Source of the DNA: Crossaster papposus
Lineage: Eukaryota; Echinodermata; Asteroidea; Velatida; Solasteridae
Assembly (NCBI GenBank): GCA_037893245.1
Contig: JBAIAA010000352.1
Location: forward strand, 1,674,001 to 1,738,000
Length of the DNA stretch: 64,000 bases
Direction: 5' to 3'
A program made the translations under genes and the position numbers. Below are positions 34,440-46,217 of the stretch, piece after piece. The notes under the pieces are model-generated. The model searched no databases, was not told the DNA's origin, and saw nothing but the letters and a program-made list of their open reading frames with translations. Positions within the stretch are counted from its first letter, which is position 1. Each line of letters opens with the position of its first letter.

Positions 34440-34700
34440 AAATGTTTAAGAGTACGATGGCCGAAAATATTTCATGATGAGGTGACAGATGAAATGTTCT
34501 GTAATTAAGAACATTCTATCTGTCACCGAATGAAATGAATCTTTCCATCGCACGAACGTGAAACATTCATTATTTATTTTAAACAACACCTGAATAAATC
34601 CTCGTCATCTGATTGGTCAGATAAGAATCCAATTCCATGCAGGTGATCAACGATCCACCAATCAGATGATGGGGATTTACACAGGTGTTGTATAATGTGA
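34440..34700. repeat. Composite fold-back MITE (empty-site relative of the Gypsy target)
   Basis: There are two hairpin modules. The first is GGTGACAGATGAAATGTTCT answered by AGAACATTCTATCTGTCACC (34478-34526). The second is ACAACACCTGAATAAATCC answered by GGATTTACACAGGTGTTGT, with inner CATCTGATTGGT/ACCAATCAGATG (34585-34692). The same two modules in the same order flank the Gypsy element (46920-47024 and 56506-56600). Confidence 0.7.
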
Positions 34701-34768
34701 CACAAAGTACTGTACATGTACAGGTACAATGTACAAGTACTGGTACATGCAGCACAGTTGCTGATGGC

Positions 34769-35145
34769 TTAAAGGTAGAATACACCATTTGCAGATATCA
34801 AAAATATTCACCAAATTATTAATAAATATCTTACTCATTTGAAAGTAAATAATGATTCTCCAGCAAAATGATTGCGCAAGATATCCTGTAATTATTCTGA
34901 AAAATAAAATGTTATAAAGACAAATTCGCGATCGCCGTACGGCGATCGCAAAAAAACACAAATAACATAAGAATAACTGCTCGACGCCGGTTAAAAACAA
35001 GCTCTGTTTTTCGTGCTTTTCTCGCCATCCATGATTGTAAAACTTCAGACAGGACAGTTAAACGATATTTACTATAAAATACAACCCCTTATATCTACCA
35101 TTCATGATAATTAAACCAATTACCAATGGTGTATCCTACCTTTAA
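34769..35145 (+). repeat. MITE-1 copy F
   Basis: TTAA-flanked and near full length, with centre GCGATCGCCGTACGGCGATC. It is in the opposite orientation to copy E, 417 bases away. Confidence 0.9.
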
Positions 35146-35604
35146 AAAGACCATTTGATTTTGCATACCCATGGTTTCAAAAACAACTTGACACCCAAAT
35201 TTGAATTTTTCAACTGTTATATATTGATAGCTCTTAATACTTGTACCGTACTTTCCACGGTGTGTTTTGTTAAAGCATTTATCGGTATGGAGGCACTGTT
35301 CCCACGGAATCTTTATTTTATTTCCAGAATCATATATGATCTAGTTAAGACAGACAAGGCACCCTTTCATGCAATGTTGGCAATTCCCACATCTGCTGTA
35401 ATCATAACCCATCTCCCAAGCCAGGGTTTATAAATACAGAACCTACATGTACATGTACTTTTGTATACTACAATGTACCTTACATGTACATGTATAGACT
35501 CTGAGCCTGGGCAAGGGCAAATTCACAGTTAATTGGCTTAATTTACTTAATCCCTAGATCCATCCAGACTGAACAGCCATTACAAGGGTACCTTCAGATG
35601 GTGA

Positions 35605-35775
35605 CCTATTGAACCTGGGTCGTCACTTGACCTAGCCATTGAGGTCATAGAGCCAGATGATCTAAACTCAAACCAGGATGTCCAGTCATTAGGACAATAT
35701 TTTCATTTCTGTCACTGGAACGTTGTAATGTTAGACTTAATTATAAGGGACACACAAGTAAATAAACTGCCATAG
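35605..35775 (+). CDS. Coding-like fragment, unrecognised
   Basis: Between two stops, 56 codons read PIEPGSSLDLAIEVIEPDDL, then QDVQSLGQYFHFCHWNVV. The acidic and hydrophobic pattern looks protein-like. There is no ATG at the start, no clear acceptor and no known motif. It may be a decayed exon or a chance frame. Confidence 0.2.
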   Translation, partial: PIEPGSSLDLAIEVIEPDDLNSNQDVQSLGQYFHFCHWNVVMLDLIIRDTQVNKLP

Positions 35776-35935
35776 AACATACATGTAATGATGAATATGC
35801 CCACTTCAAAAATGAATACCAGTACAATTAACTCTCCAAGTGTTCAGTTGAAACACACATCAAATCAAAGCTTATTTTACATCAAATAAAAGCTTATTTT
35901 ATAATCTTTCAGTTTCTGTTTCATTTTGCGGGAGG

Positions 35936-36325
35936 TTACAAATAGGATACACTATTGGCAAGTGCTTGAATTATCATGAAAAGGGGGATTTGGGGGGTTG
36001 GATTTTACATGTATATCATTTAACTGGCCTGTCTGAAGTTTTACAACCATGGATGCTGAGAAAAGCAAGAAAAATGATGTTCGTTTTTAACTGGCATTAG
36101 GCAGTGTTTCCGATGTTGTTCTTGTTTTTTTCGAAGTGCCGTCTGGCAATTTTTTTTTTTTGTATACATACAATTTAAATTTTCGGAACAATTAGAGGAT
36201 ATCTAGCGCACTCCTTTTGCTGGATGCCTACAATCATTATTTACTTCAAATTAAAGTAAGATATTTCCTAATAATTCGGTAGTAATTTTTGTTCGATATC
36301 TGCAAATGGTGTATCCTACCTTTAA
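35936..36325 (-). repeat. MITE-1 copy G, diverged
   Basis: Starts TTACAAATAGGATACAC and ends GGTGTATCCTACCTTTAA. The central palindrome has decayed to GAAGTGCCGTCTGGCAATTT, so this is an older copy. Confidence 0.85.
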
Positions 36326-39300
36326 CTGTCTTGTCAGTGCTTTCTATATACTCCAAATAAATTCCAGATAAATTCCAAATCATTTTTCATTTGACTTTTA
36401 CTCCACAATTGTCTACCACAAGAGGGCGCCACAGCCTTGACCATGTGTCACCAAATACACCACACTGATGATTCAGCGGGACAGTGATTGAATGAATATA
36501 AGGCCGCAGGGCTTCAATATTAATACAATCAGAGGAAGGGAAAATAGTGCAATGTGATTTATCTACCCCCTTCCCCTCACCCCCCTCCCCAATTATCGTC
36601 AATTTACTTCCTATTTGACATTTATAAATATATAAATGAGCCAGTTTGAAACATATGTTTAAAAATGGCCAACCACATATTTATTCCCATTCATAAATAC
36701 CCTTGGCGTAAAATACATCAGAGCAAGTCAAAAATATAAGTTTCCAACTATTTTCTAAAACAACTACATGTATACTGCATAATTTTTGTGAAACACCCCT
36801 CTAGGTACGTTTATGGCATGATCCTCGCTGCCGTGATCAGTCCCACACGTAAACAACTCCTAATATAGACATTGGCGCGCGCGTCCTGCGTACTGCGCGA
36901 TGTTACGTGGAACGCAAGATGCTGCTACAGCGTGTTAACTGGGCCTATGAAACACGCACTCGTTTGTGGTATCGTTGCGCATGCCTTGTGAGGTTTTAAC
37001 CAATAAAACGGTAAAGCGACCAGATTTCACAGGCATCTTAATTTCGTGCTACACTGGAAAAGTGTTTAATACCAACCCGGGTGTTTTATCATTTGTTTAA
37101 TACCAGCCACGTGACGGGCTCTCAACCAATGGCGATGGGTAAATTGTAAACTGTCTAGGGTATTCATGATAATTAACCAGAGAGGTTTGGGTTGGACATT
37201 TTGTTATCATTTCAGAAGAGAATGACAGAAAAAACAACATACATGTACATTGTGTGTAAAGGGAAATCTGTGGTCAGTCTAACCAGGAAATGGAGTCAAA
37301 ACTTCTATGAAACAGACCAGTAGCGATCCTAATATAATTTTCCCACTAGACAAATATATAGAGATTGTCTAAAATTAGAAGGTAAACAAATGACAGTACA
37401 TCTATACATTGATACAAACTGTTAAACACATTTTTTTTCCTCAAAAATACCCCCCCCCAAAAAAAAAAAAAACCACACCTACACGTATACAAGTACAAGT
37501 TCTAAAAACAGTGCCTATTTTTTTTAAAATAATTTAGATTTGTTTCTTTCTAACAAGAACTTGATTTCAAATTTTTAAAATGCTCTGATTAAGTTTTATA
37601 ATGCACTAGCCTGAAGTGGCTGCAAGTTTAGATACAAGTGGATAGATCTGTGCCTGCCAATTTTAATACCTTTTTTTTTTGGGGGGGGGGGGGTGGCTGA
37701 TATTTGACAACAACAGACTTGAGTAAGTAATCCTCACAGATTCTCTCAAATCATGCCTGTAATTAGGAAATTACACAACTTATACATATACGATTAGAAT
37801 TTACACTATGGATGTTTTTTAATCACCTTACTGGATTCTGCTCACATTATTCAAATCTGTGATTTGAAAAACAGATATTTGGCGAATGATTGAATATTTA
37901 AATATTCGGTACATTTGGCACAGCCCCAAAAGGTTACTCCTGATTAAAAAAAAACCAAACAAACAACTTGTTTTCTCTAAAATGTACTTTTTCAAGGTGA
38001 ACCAACTTAACCTTAACATAATTAAACTTTTGAAATTTTGAAATTCTAATGGCTACAACATGCATGCCCTTTCTCCCCGTATTATAGAAACATGTACACA
38101 ACATCACTTATTCCCTCCCTATTAATGATTGTCCCAGAGCACAAATCATCTTTGGATGTACTCCATCTGAACTAAACACTCCAGTAAGCATTGTCAACAG
38201 TGTGTTGCGATTACTAAGAGGCAATTTATTATCTCAAGACACCCTTTCCATTCCGTCCAATTGTTTTTAGATCCCTATACAAATAGTCGGCAGAAGATAT
38301 CCTGGCCGAGGTAATAATTACGTGCGACTGAAATATGTCACTGATGTTTCTGGCCATGCAGAAAAGGCCTTATAAGGGAATCCCAGCTGTACAGTATAAT
38401 AATTGTCAGCTACAGATGTACATGTAGGTGATAGCAATGTATGCTAGCACTTGTTTATGGTGTAAATCGAGGACACATCCCTGATGTATGTCAATGAATC
38501 GGGGTTAGTTGTGTAATCGAGGACGTCCTCGATCGAGATTCGTGTACAAAACCAATGAGAGCCGTCGGAAATAGTTAAAGTACAAACAAAGGAAATCGTC
38601 GAGAGGAAATTTCCTTAATTTACACAACAAATGAGTGTGTACTAGTTAGCACTCACCGCGTTAGGGGGACAGGCTCTTTTGTTTGGAAAAGACAGACCGA
38701 GTAGTGGGGACATTGTCGAGCCCCCATAGCGCGTTTGGTGTTCAGTAAAGGTAGAACAAGGTAAAATTGGGTTAGGGTATAATGAAAGAAAATGAAGAAG
38801 AGGACAAATTAGGGTGATCCTGAAAATTTTAGAATTTTAGAGTGTTCCGAGTTTGAGATTAGAGAGATTTCAGTTTACACACAAACCCTATGGGTTGTCC
38901 CCATAACGCTATGTACCAAAAGAAGAACTGAGTTTGTACGGTACATAGTATGCACATGTACAAAAATAAGTTCCCTAAACCTAACAAAAATATTTAAAAA
39001 ATTTCGAGAACTACATGTACCTGTACATGTGTTTTGGGTAAAATACCCTTAAATAACACGAAAGTGCATCTAATTGTTGTGACCAAAACTTGAGAAATTC
39101 CTCTAGTTTCCAAAAAATGTCAAAAGTTTAACGAAAACAGTTTATTGATGGTCGGGTATTAACGTTCGCGATGTTCGAGAGTTTCCTGAAGTTAAGTGTT
39201 TGTACCAGGGTAAATAACGTTAACAAAATAATGTTCATCGATCCAGATTCTTTTTTCTGGTTTGCATAAAATCGAAGCCAGCATTGGAAAAAAATCGCCA

Positions 39301-39478
39301 CCAGACAAAATGCATATTTAAAGACAATGCAGACATCGTGCCTCTTTGGGAAAAGCCGTTAATATTTCTAATTGTTGTATCCTCTAAAAATAGCTAAAAA
39401 TCCTGTAGTGTGTCATGATTTATTTTTGTCGCCAGTTGGCTACCTGACCTACAATTTACATGTAGATGTCTGGGCATA
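36326..39478. other. Intronic interval, no gene seen
   Basis: Long AT-rich stretch. Simple runs lie at 37440-37475 (T, C and A tracts) and 37668-37692 (T then G). An ATCGAGGAC motif recurs at 38467 and 38516. No ORF of note, no transposon end and no RNA gene was recognised. Confidence 0.4.
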
Positions 39479-39971
39479 AGGCCATGTCCAAAACGAGTGC
39501 CTAGAGCTATGTCTACCTCTACAGCTACGTCTACGTAGGCGCTAAGGTAAATGGAATTCGGACGCGGCTACGGCAGAGCCTAAGGCTACTTATTGCGCCT
39601 CAAGCGATGCTTGAATTCGTGTTTGCAAAATTATGATGTAAGAATTTACAACAATTATCGTCTGCTAGATGTTACGCAATGTTTGTTTACTGCCGGTCAA
39701 AATACCTGATGATATTGACGTCTTATTGGTTTGTTAGTTGCTACTCAATGCACCATCATTAAAAAAATAATAGAAAATTAGCTTCAAAATTAACGTTAGT
39801 GGTGCCGCCATTTTGTTCTGCCCGAGCTAGACAACTTCTCTTACGGATAGATTTTTGTGACGTTGTAGCCGTAGCTGTAGCTCTAGACGGCATTTCGGAC
39901 AGCGCTACAAAATGGCCGACGCAGACAATAGCCGTAGCTGTAGCTTTAGACACCCGTTTCGGACACGGCCT
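39479..39971. mobile_element. TA-flanked MITE with AGGCC ends
   Basis: Ends are AGGCCATGTCCAAAACG and CGTTTCGGACACGGCCT, flanked by TA (39477-39478 and 39972-39973). Inner segments are also mirrored (CTACAGCTACGTCTACG against GTAGCCGTAGCTGTAGC). Related half-sites occur near 6650 and 18270. Its right end is 6 bases from the 28-bp repeat beside the GAR exon donor. Confidence 0.65.
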
Positions 39972-39977
39972 TAAACC

Positions 39978-40061
39978 AATTGTCAGGTCAGGGAACTGTA
40001 CCACCAATTGTCAGGTCAGGGAACTGTACCACCAATTGTCAGGTCAGGGAACTGTACCACC
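39978..40061. repeat. 28-bp tandem repeat, three identical units
   Basis: AATTGTCAGGTCAGGGAACT plus GTACCACC is repeated exactly three times (39978, 40006, 40034). It ends 19 bases from the donor of the first GAR exon, on the intron side. Perfect identity implies a recent expansion. Confidence 0.9.
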
Positions 40062-40081
40062 AATCCGTGTTCAATACTCAC

Positions 40082-40189
40082 CCTGACGAATATCTGCGTG
40101 CATTGATCTCCAATCTTGTACTTCCCCTCTGCTTCTCTGACCATTGGAAATTGATTGGGACACGTGCATTCATTCACCAACTCCCGCAC
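40082..40189 (-). CDS. GAS2-like protein, GAR domain N-terminal half
   Basis: On the minus strand, a TTTTGATAG acceptor precedes 36 codons, VRELVNECTCPNQFPMV then REAEGKYKIGDQCTQIFVR, and a GTGAGT donor follows in phase 0. CTCPxQFPM..xEGKYxxGD is the first half of the GAR domain with its zinc-site cysteines. It joins in frame to [14 protein letters not shown] at 27480, across a 12,601-base intron. Linker and CH-domain exons should lie further upstream (higher coordinates). I did not find them between here and 64 kb. Confidence 0.95.
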
Positions 40190-40201
40190 CTATCAAAATA
40201 A

Positions 40202-41142
40202 CAATTAACAAAACAAAACAAAACTGAAAATCAAAATTGTATTCATCCAGAAATCTAGAAATAATCGTTTTTCCCAATTATTTTGTTTTACAGACTCGTC
40301 GTGTGTAGTAAAGTGACACTCTACTGAGTGCTGCAAACAATAAAATATTTGATAGTGCTAGACATAACTTTTGTCAGAACTAAATTTCTCAACTTCTGGA
40401 AAAACACTTTTTTCCTGAACTAACTTTCACTTTTTGGAGAAAAACAAAATCACCCAATGTCCTAAACCCGACCGAAATTTTGTGCGCAAGTGCAATATCC
40501 AAACAAGAAAACCTAAAAATAGAAGAGAATGTTTATTTATTTAACATTGGAAAATAAAACACAGATTCCCATTCGAACATAACAGGCAAGTTCAATCCTT
40601 AAAATCTAGTACCAACATTTAAAAAAAAAATGCTTGGACAACATTTGGAAAACATTTTCGTTCCTTACAGTGTATTGCGGCCAGGTTCTATTAGGATAAC
40701 AACAGAGGCAAACATTAATTACACAACAGCAGATTTCCAGTCAAAAGTCCTGTAACATGTTGTTCATGTTGTGTTTGAACTGGTGGAGAATAGAGTTTTC
40801 TGTATGACTGTATATTTTATCTGTACGAATGTAAATAAACAAACAACAATTTGGAATATGTATAGTGTACAAATTTACCAGGTTTGTTTATTAGACGTAA
40901 AAACCCTGGCATTTATTTGAAATTTTTTAAAAGACCATATGTTTTTGTTTCTTTACAGAACTGAATTTGATCGAAATACTGGTAGAGTACACATAATACG
41001 TGAATAATTTGACATGTTTACATGAATGTTTGCAAACTTTTGTGCATGTTTCGTGCACGGGAAAGTCAAGCGAATTTGTCAAAGTGCGCCATGTTGGGGG
41101 ACTCAAGACCAGCTGGTACCTCCAATGCGTACGCACCCCCCC
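40202..41142. other. Unassigned interval upstream of the GAR exon
   Basis: AT-rich. Probably intron of the GAS2-like gene. No exon, repeat end or RNA gene was recognised. Confidence 0.4.
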
Positions 41143-41392
41143 AAATTACCAAAAGGTCCACATTTTCCTGGGTAAATAATGGTATTTTGATGTACATTTG
41201 TAGAAATAACTGTACTGGCACACAAACAATTTTGGTCCCATTTTTGGTCCCATCAGTACAAATTCGCCCCCTAAATTACCAAAAGATCCACATTTTCCAG
41301 GGTAAATAATGGTATTTTGATGTGGAAATAACAGTACTGGCACACAAACAATTTTGGTTCCTTTTTGGGTCCCATCAGTACAAATTCCCCCC
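41143..41392. repeat. Tandem duplication, about 130-bp unit, two copies
   Basis: AAATTACCAAAAGGTCCACA at 41143 recurs as AAATTACCAAAAGATCCACA at 41273. Both units contain TAAATAATGGTATTTTGATG, CTGGCACACAAACAATTTTG and a CCCATCAGTACAAATTC end. The second is followed by a C-run and CCTGCGTACGGGCC. The minus ORF across it is explained by the repeat. Confidence 0.85.
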
Positions 41393-42897
41393 CATAACAA
41401 AACCTGCGTACGGGCCTGCTCTAAACACAGCATAAAACAGTGCTGGTAAAAAAAATAAAAAATAATATCTAACGTCAAAAACACATTTGGCAAGACTAAC
41501 AATGTCTCGACCACGTACACGTACATATGCACAGGAGCGATGCTTGCACGCACAGTCAAATGTGTTCACTTATCAAGACCGGTTCCCCCAGCAGGGTTAC
41601 CAGTGTAATCATACAATAAGTAAATGCCTAACCCTGAGGAGAATCACAGGGGGCGGTTTGAGTGTGTGCTCAACACCTGTCCCAGCGCAACAGCAGGTAC
41701 ATTATTTTATTATTCGACACACCTGAAACAAGTAGGGCAGTAGGACAGGTACGACTGTCGTCATGGTTACAGTGATGATGTCAAGAGGTATTACCGGTAG
41801 GAGAACTGTGGGTTGATATTCAAGTACGGTTACGAGGACATAATGCATGAACAGAGTACATAATGTACCGGTATAATGTCAGAAAGGTGATTTAATAATA
41901 TGATCTCTTTGATGACTCTTAGCATGTTGAATATTTCAGAATTTGAGAAAAATACCATACAATATGATTGTAAAAACATTTTCTACAGGCATTGAATACC
42001 GTATGTATAAGATGTACAATGTTCGATGTTATCAAATAATATTACAAAAATGCTAAACTATTTCAATTTGTTGTATTTGTCTAAATGAGTCAAGGTACAC
42101 GGAATTATATAGATTTCTGGCCAAATATCTTTTGCGGCAATTTTCAGAAATGGATTGATAAGGGGATTAGATTTAACAGCAAATATTGTTATGCTGACCT
42201 GTTTTCAAGATGTGTAACCGATAATGTATCCAATGTATCGTACATAGTGTACATGTACCGGTACATGATGTCTATAATTTCTCTAAAGTCATACTATACA
42301 TAACATGAAATGCTAGACATTTTTCCTAAATGTGTAAATGGACCTCTTCTGGTTCTACTTTTCATGATTGATCATATTTTGTTTCACTTTTCGTTACAGA
42401 CTTTGGGTTACTGACCTAAACAGAACGAAAAAGTTGTGCCTCACAAAGTACATGTACCGTAGGAGTTATATTTGGCAACCCAGATATTGTTCAAATCAAT
42501 ACTTTCTTACCAGGAGGGCCCCAATCGATAGACTGCATGTAGATTCCAGTCCTAGTTTTTTTTTTCTCTGAAATGAATAGTTCGGATTCATTCCTTTTAA
42601 ATTGCCGAGGTTATAAACCTTAAACCTGCCTTAAAACCATTCAACAGGAAGCCTTTTCTGTACAGGTTACTAACAATTCTGACAAACCCAGCTTTGTGGA
42701 TTGTGTCCTCTGCTTTGTGTTTACTATAATGGGTTTCCTGTCCACCGAGTTCTTTTAAAAGAAAATTTGGCCATTGCAAAACATTTACAGTGGCGTGGAT
42801 TATTAATAAGGTGTTCTGTTAAGCTATATTAGGCTCTTACTTAGTTCTAGAATCCTTGCATTTTGATTCACGAATAGAACTTCAGAGTTATTTAATA
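41393..42897. other. Unassigned interval
   Basis: AT-rich with scattered GTACATGTAC-type palindromes (42247-42265). A minus ORF at 42597-42779 is not recognisable. A weak match to the MITE-1 right arm near 42120-42200 may be an old remnant. Confidence 0.35.
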
Positions 42898-43190
42898 ATG
42901 GTGCTTATATAACGCTTTATACCCATACAATGTAGTGTTTCAAAGCGCTTTACAATTATTATCCCTGTTCATTAGGAACGAGACCATTTCTGCAGCAGCT
43001 CAAGATCAGCGCATGTGGTCTCTACCTTCACAGGTACCTACAGTTAGTATTACTCCTGGGTGGAGAGAGGCAATTGCAGCAAAGTGTCTTGCCCAAGAAC
43101 ACAAGCACCTTATTCCCGGCCAGAGTTCGAACCCATGTGTACCGTACCGTCGTACAGGAGTCAAACTTCGTAACCACTGGATTCAGAATT
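42898..43190 (-). repeat. tRNA-headed SINE, second copy
   Basis: On the minus strand a B-box-like GGGTTCGAACTCTGG lies in the head, followed by TTGGGCAAGACACTTTGCTG, GCCTCTCTCCACCCAGG, GAGACCACATGCGCTGATC, CTCGTTCCTAATGAACAGG and a TTGTAAAGCGCTTTGAAAC tail ending ATATAAGCACC. It shares the body with 31455-31690 and is longer at its 3' end. Confidence 0.87.
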
Positions 43191-43567
43191 TGGAGGTGAA
43201 ACCGAAGTCCAAGACGAAGCATAGGTTTCGAAAACCCCCATTAAACATCATGTACAATGTACACTACTAAAAAAAAACAGCCTCTGGCAGGCGTGTAAAT
43301 TACCGTGAGTCACATCTTGCAAAACCAAATTTAAATACACATGCAGGATGATGAATATAGCGGCCTGTGTTAGCCTCCAGCAAGACATATAAAAGCAGTG
43401 CAAGCCAAATATTCTTGAAGGGATTCTGTGTGGTGACTGCTGAGACTGGTCAGTGAACTTGACCACAGCGTTGCCCACCAGATAAATCCGAATAAAACAT
43501 TTGCTGCGCTGATAAATCATTCACATTGACAAGATATGACAGGTATACCAGTGCTTGTTTCAAAGTG

Positions 43568-43949
43568 TTAAAGGTAAGATACACCATTGGCAGATATCAA
43601 AAATATCTACTACCGAATTATTAAGAAATATTACTCATTTGAAAGTAAAAACATGATTCTAGGCAACCAGCAAAATTATTGCGCTAGATATCTTGTAATT
43701 ATTCAGAAAAATGGAATTTTATAAAACAAAATTGGCGATCGCCGGACGGCGATCGCGAAAAAACAAAAATAAGAATAATTGCTCGACACCGGTTGAAAAA
43801 AAATGCTGTTTTTCGTGCTTTTCTCGGCATCCATGATTGTAAAACTTCGGACAGGTCAGTTAAACTATAATTTACTATAAAATACAACCCCCCAAATTCA
43901 CCCATTCATGATAATTCAAGCAAAGACCAATGATGTATCCTACCCCTAA
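43568..43949 (+). repeat. MITE-1 copy H
   Basis: TTAA at the left, CTAA at the right, and centre GCGATCGCCGGACGGCGATC. Near full length. Confidence 0.88.
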
Positions 43950-44239
43950 GCCTTATGGCTTAAGAATGTATTGAGAACTTGTCTACTGTTACATTTTCAG
44001 ATCCAATTTCAGCATGTTTCTTTTTACTAAATTTGTGTAGAATGTGACAATTACTGTAAGATTAATAGATTGAGAATATCGTTATTCTTGTTATTCTTGT
44101 TAAAAAATTAAAAAATAAAAATAAATAAAATACAATCAGTCCCATATTGTACACATCATCAATGAAGCTAAATTATTTCAATGTGCAGATAAAAAACAAT
44201 CAAATAAATTAAGAGGGCCTAATGAAGAACAAACAAGTT

Positions 44240-44663
44240 TCCCGAAATGGATGGACTTTGGGGGTCAGTATTGCATAGCAAATATCGTTACACTGACTTG
44301 TTTGAAGGTTTGTGTCCATAGATGCTGGAACACATTCATGGTTCCCTGACCAAACTTAGGATGAAACAAACCACTTTATAAACATTAGGGAATTGTACAG
44401 TCAGGGAACCAGTCTTGCTGGCTGTACCCATTACTATTAATTGCTAACAAAACTAAATATGGTAAATTGGGAGCAGTATTGAAAAAAGCCAGTTTTTTTT
44501 TCAATGATGGTCGGCCAGCATTGAAATTTGATATAAAATTACAGCACAGCAGGTGCCATAATTTTACAGGATGATTTAGACTGTCATTCACATACAGTAA
44601 GGTATTAAGTAATAATTTAGTAGTTTTTGTTAGGCTTGCAAACGTTGTATTACCTTTAAATGG
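44240..44663 (-). repeat. Old MITE-1 relative
   Basis: The left part (GGACTTTGGGGGTCAG, GCAAATATCGTTACACTGAC) resembles the inverted right arm of MITE-1, and the right end GCAAACGTTGTATTACCTTTAA resembles its inverted left terminus. The interior is too diverged to align by eye. The minus ORF here (44385-44681) is therefore repeat-derived. Confidence 0.5.
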
Positions 44664-44811
44664 GTTTGTAATAAAAACCAACTAGGCTTCAACAACTCAT
44701 CTCCAAATGTTAAGAAATAGGAAAATGTTTGATTTTTGTTTCCAGATATGGAGGAGCACGAAATTCTAAATATGAAGAAATATATGTTTTTGTTAGAATA
44801 CAGTTTAAACC

Positions 44812-45201
44812 TTAAGGGATCGTATACGTTTGGTAATTACTCCAAAAATTAATGGCAATAAAAACTTACTTGGTAAGAAGTACAGCAGTTTTGGATAGTA
44901 TAATGCATTTTTAGAAACTTTTCACTTCGAAGTACTGCGGTTATGGAAAAAGATAGTTTTATCCCCAAAAATTTGAATCTGAGGAGCGTTACTGCAGTGA
45001 CGTTTCTCAGAGTGTGTATTCCAATGCAAATTATTCTTCCTGCGTGGACATAACCGCTTTAGAATTTCGGCAATATCTCAAAATCGCTACCACCTTTTGA
45101 AATTTTTACAGGTTAGTTTTATGGTATATATCTATAACTACATGTATATAAGATTGAAACAAACGTGGGTTCCAATTACCAAACATATAAGATCCCTTTA
45201 A
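44812..45201 (+). repeat. MITE-2 copy 4
   Basis: TTAA-flanked, starting TTAAGGGATCGTATACG and ending ATATAAGATCCCTTTAA, full length. Confidence 0.88.
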
Positions 45202-45431
45202 ATTACCTACAAGCAACCAATTTTGACAGAGTATAAAAACCTAAAGAGAGTTTTAATGAAAAGATTGAAAGCAAAGAAGAGAAAATGTTAAGAATTTAGA
45301 AATTGGCCAAGATGTACTTATTTTTTGCAGGTTGCTTTAAGCACATCACACATGAGATGCAAGTCATGTACTGCATCGTGTACAAGTACGTGTGTAAACT
45401 TATGACACTGTCGTTTCAATACATGATATAG

Positions 45432-45607
45432 GAGGGGCTCCTTACATCATGCTGATGCAGCGCCAGATGGATAGCAGAATCTAGGGAATGATTTCCTCCG
45501 GCAAAATGCCGAGTTGATGCGAGATGTGAGGACTAACACCTTTGGTGAAAAACTCAGAAATTGGTGCAGTGCCGACCTAATTAAAACAGAATTGCCTGCA
45601 GATACAG
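45432..45607 (+). pseudogene. Coding-like remnant, unrecognised
   Basis: The + strand reads GAPYIMLMQRQMDSR up to 45478, and then in another frame NLGNDFLRQNAELMRDVRTN, FGEKLRNWCSADLIKTELPA and DT to an ACAG/GTACAA donor at 45607/45608. The second part is convincingly protein-like (amphipathic, coiled-coil-like). The change of frame near 45478 suggests decay, or an intron or acceptor I have misplaced. The family is unknown. The opposite strand is also open (45447-45629), so direction is not certain. Confidence 0.3.
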
Positions 45608-46217
45608 GTACAAGAGTCATCATAACCACTGTACGAGTACATGTACCGGTAGTATTTTAGATTGGTTATTAAGATCCAAATGTGTAGATGTACCGGTACA
45701 ATGTACCGTACATTGTACAATATGTAGACTGTCTACATGTATTAAAGCATGATCATTTTGTAGGCTTTCATAAGCATCATAAGCTTTTTGAAGTACAGTT
45801 GCAGTACGGGTACTTACAAGTACTCCGTGTACTCTTCGTTTTTCAGAGTTGTGGGACAAAAAGACAGTAAGAAAAAGCAGCAAATATCGGTAGAACCGGT
45901 AGAAATGTCAAGATAAAACGTGGAGAAAGAGGGAGCAAGGTAAAAACAAAAAGTAGACTGAAAAGCCTGTCAAGAGTTTCTCACATGCAATTTGAAAAAA
46001 GTTAAAAAGTTGTTCTAGATTTTTCAGTTTTAGTGCATTCTTTACAATCTGTTACATTGCATTAAACTAAATAACTGTCAAAATGGGCATCTGAAGAAAG
46101 TAAGTTTTAAAACCAAACCAAACCAAAATGGCGATCATGAAAACAAACTTGTCATATACGTACCGGTATAAAAAAAACTGACGTAAAAACCCTACAAATC
46201 TGGACAACACTATACTT

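Noticed and set aside
39978-40061. CRISPR-like array (28-bp units)
   Set aside because: The units are contiguous without spacers and lie in a eukaryotic intron.
41146-41559. 137-codon minus ORF
   Set aside because: It spans the 130-bp tandem duplication and repeats its own text, as expected from the DNA repeat.
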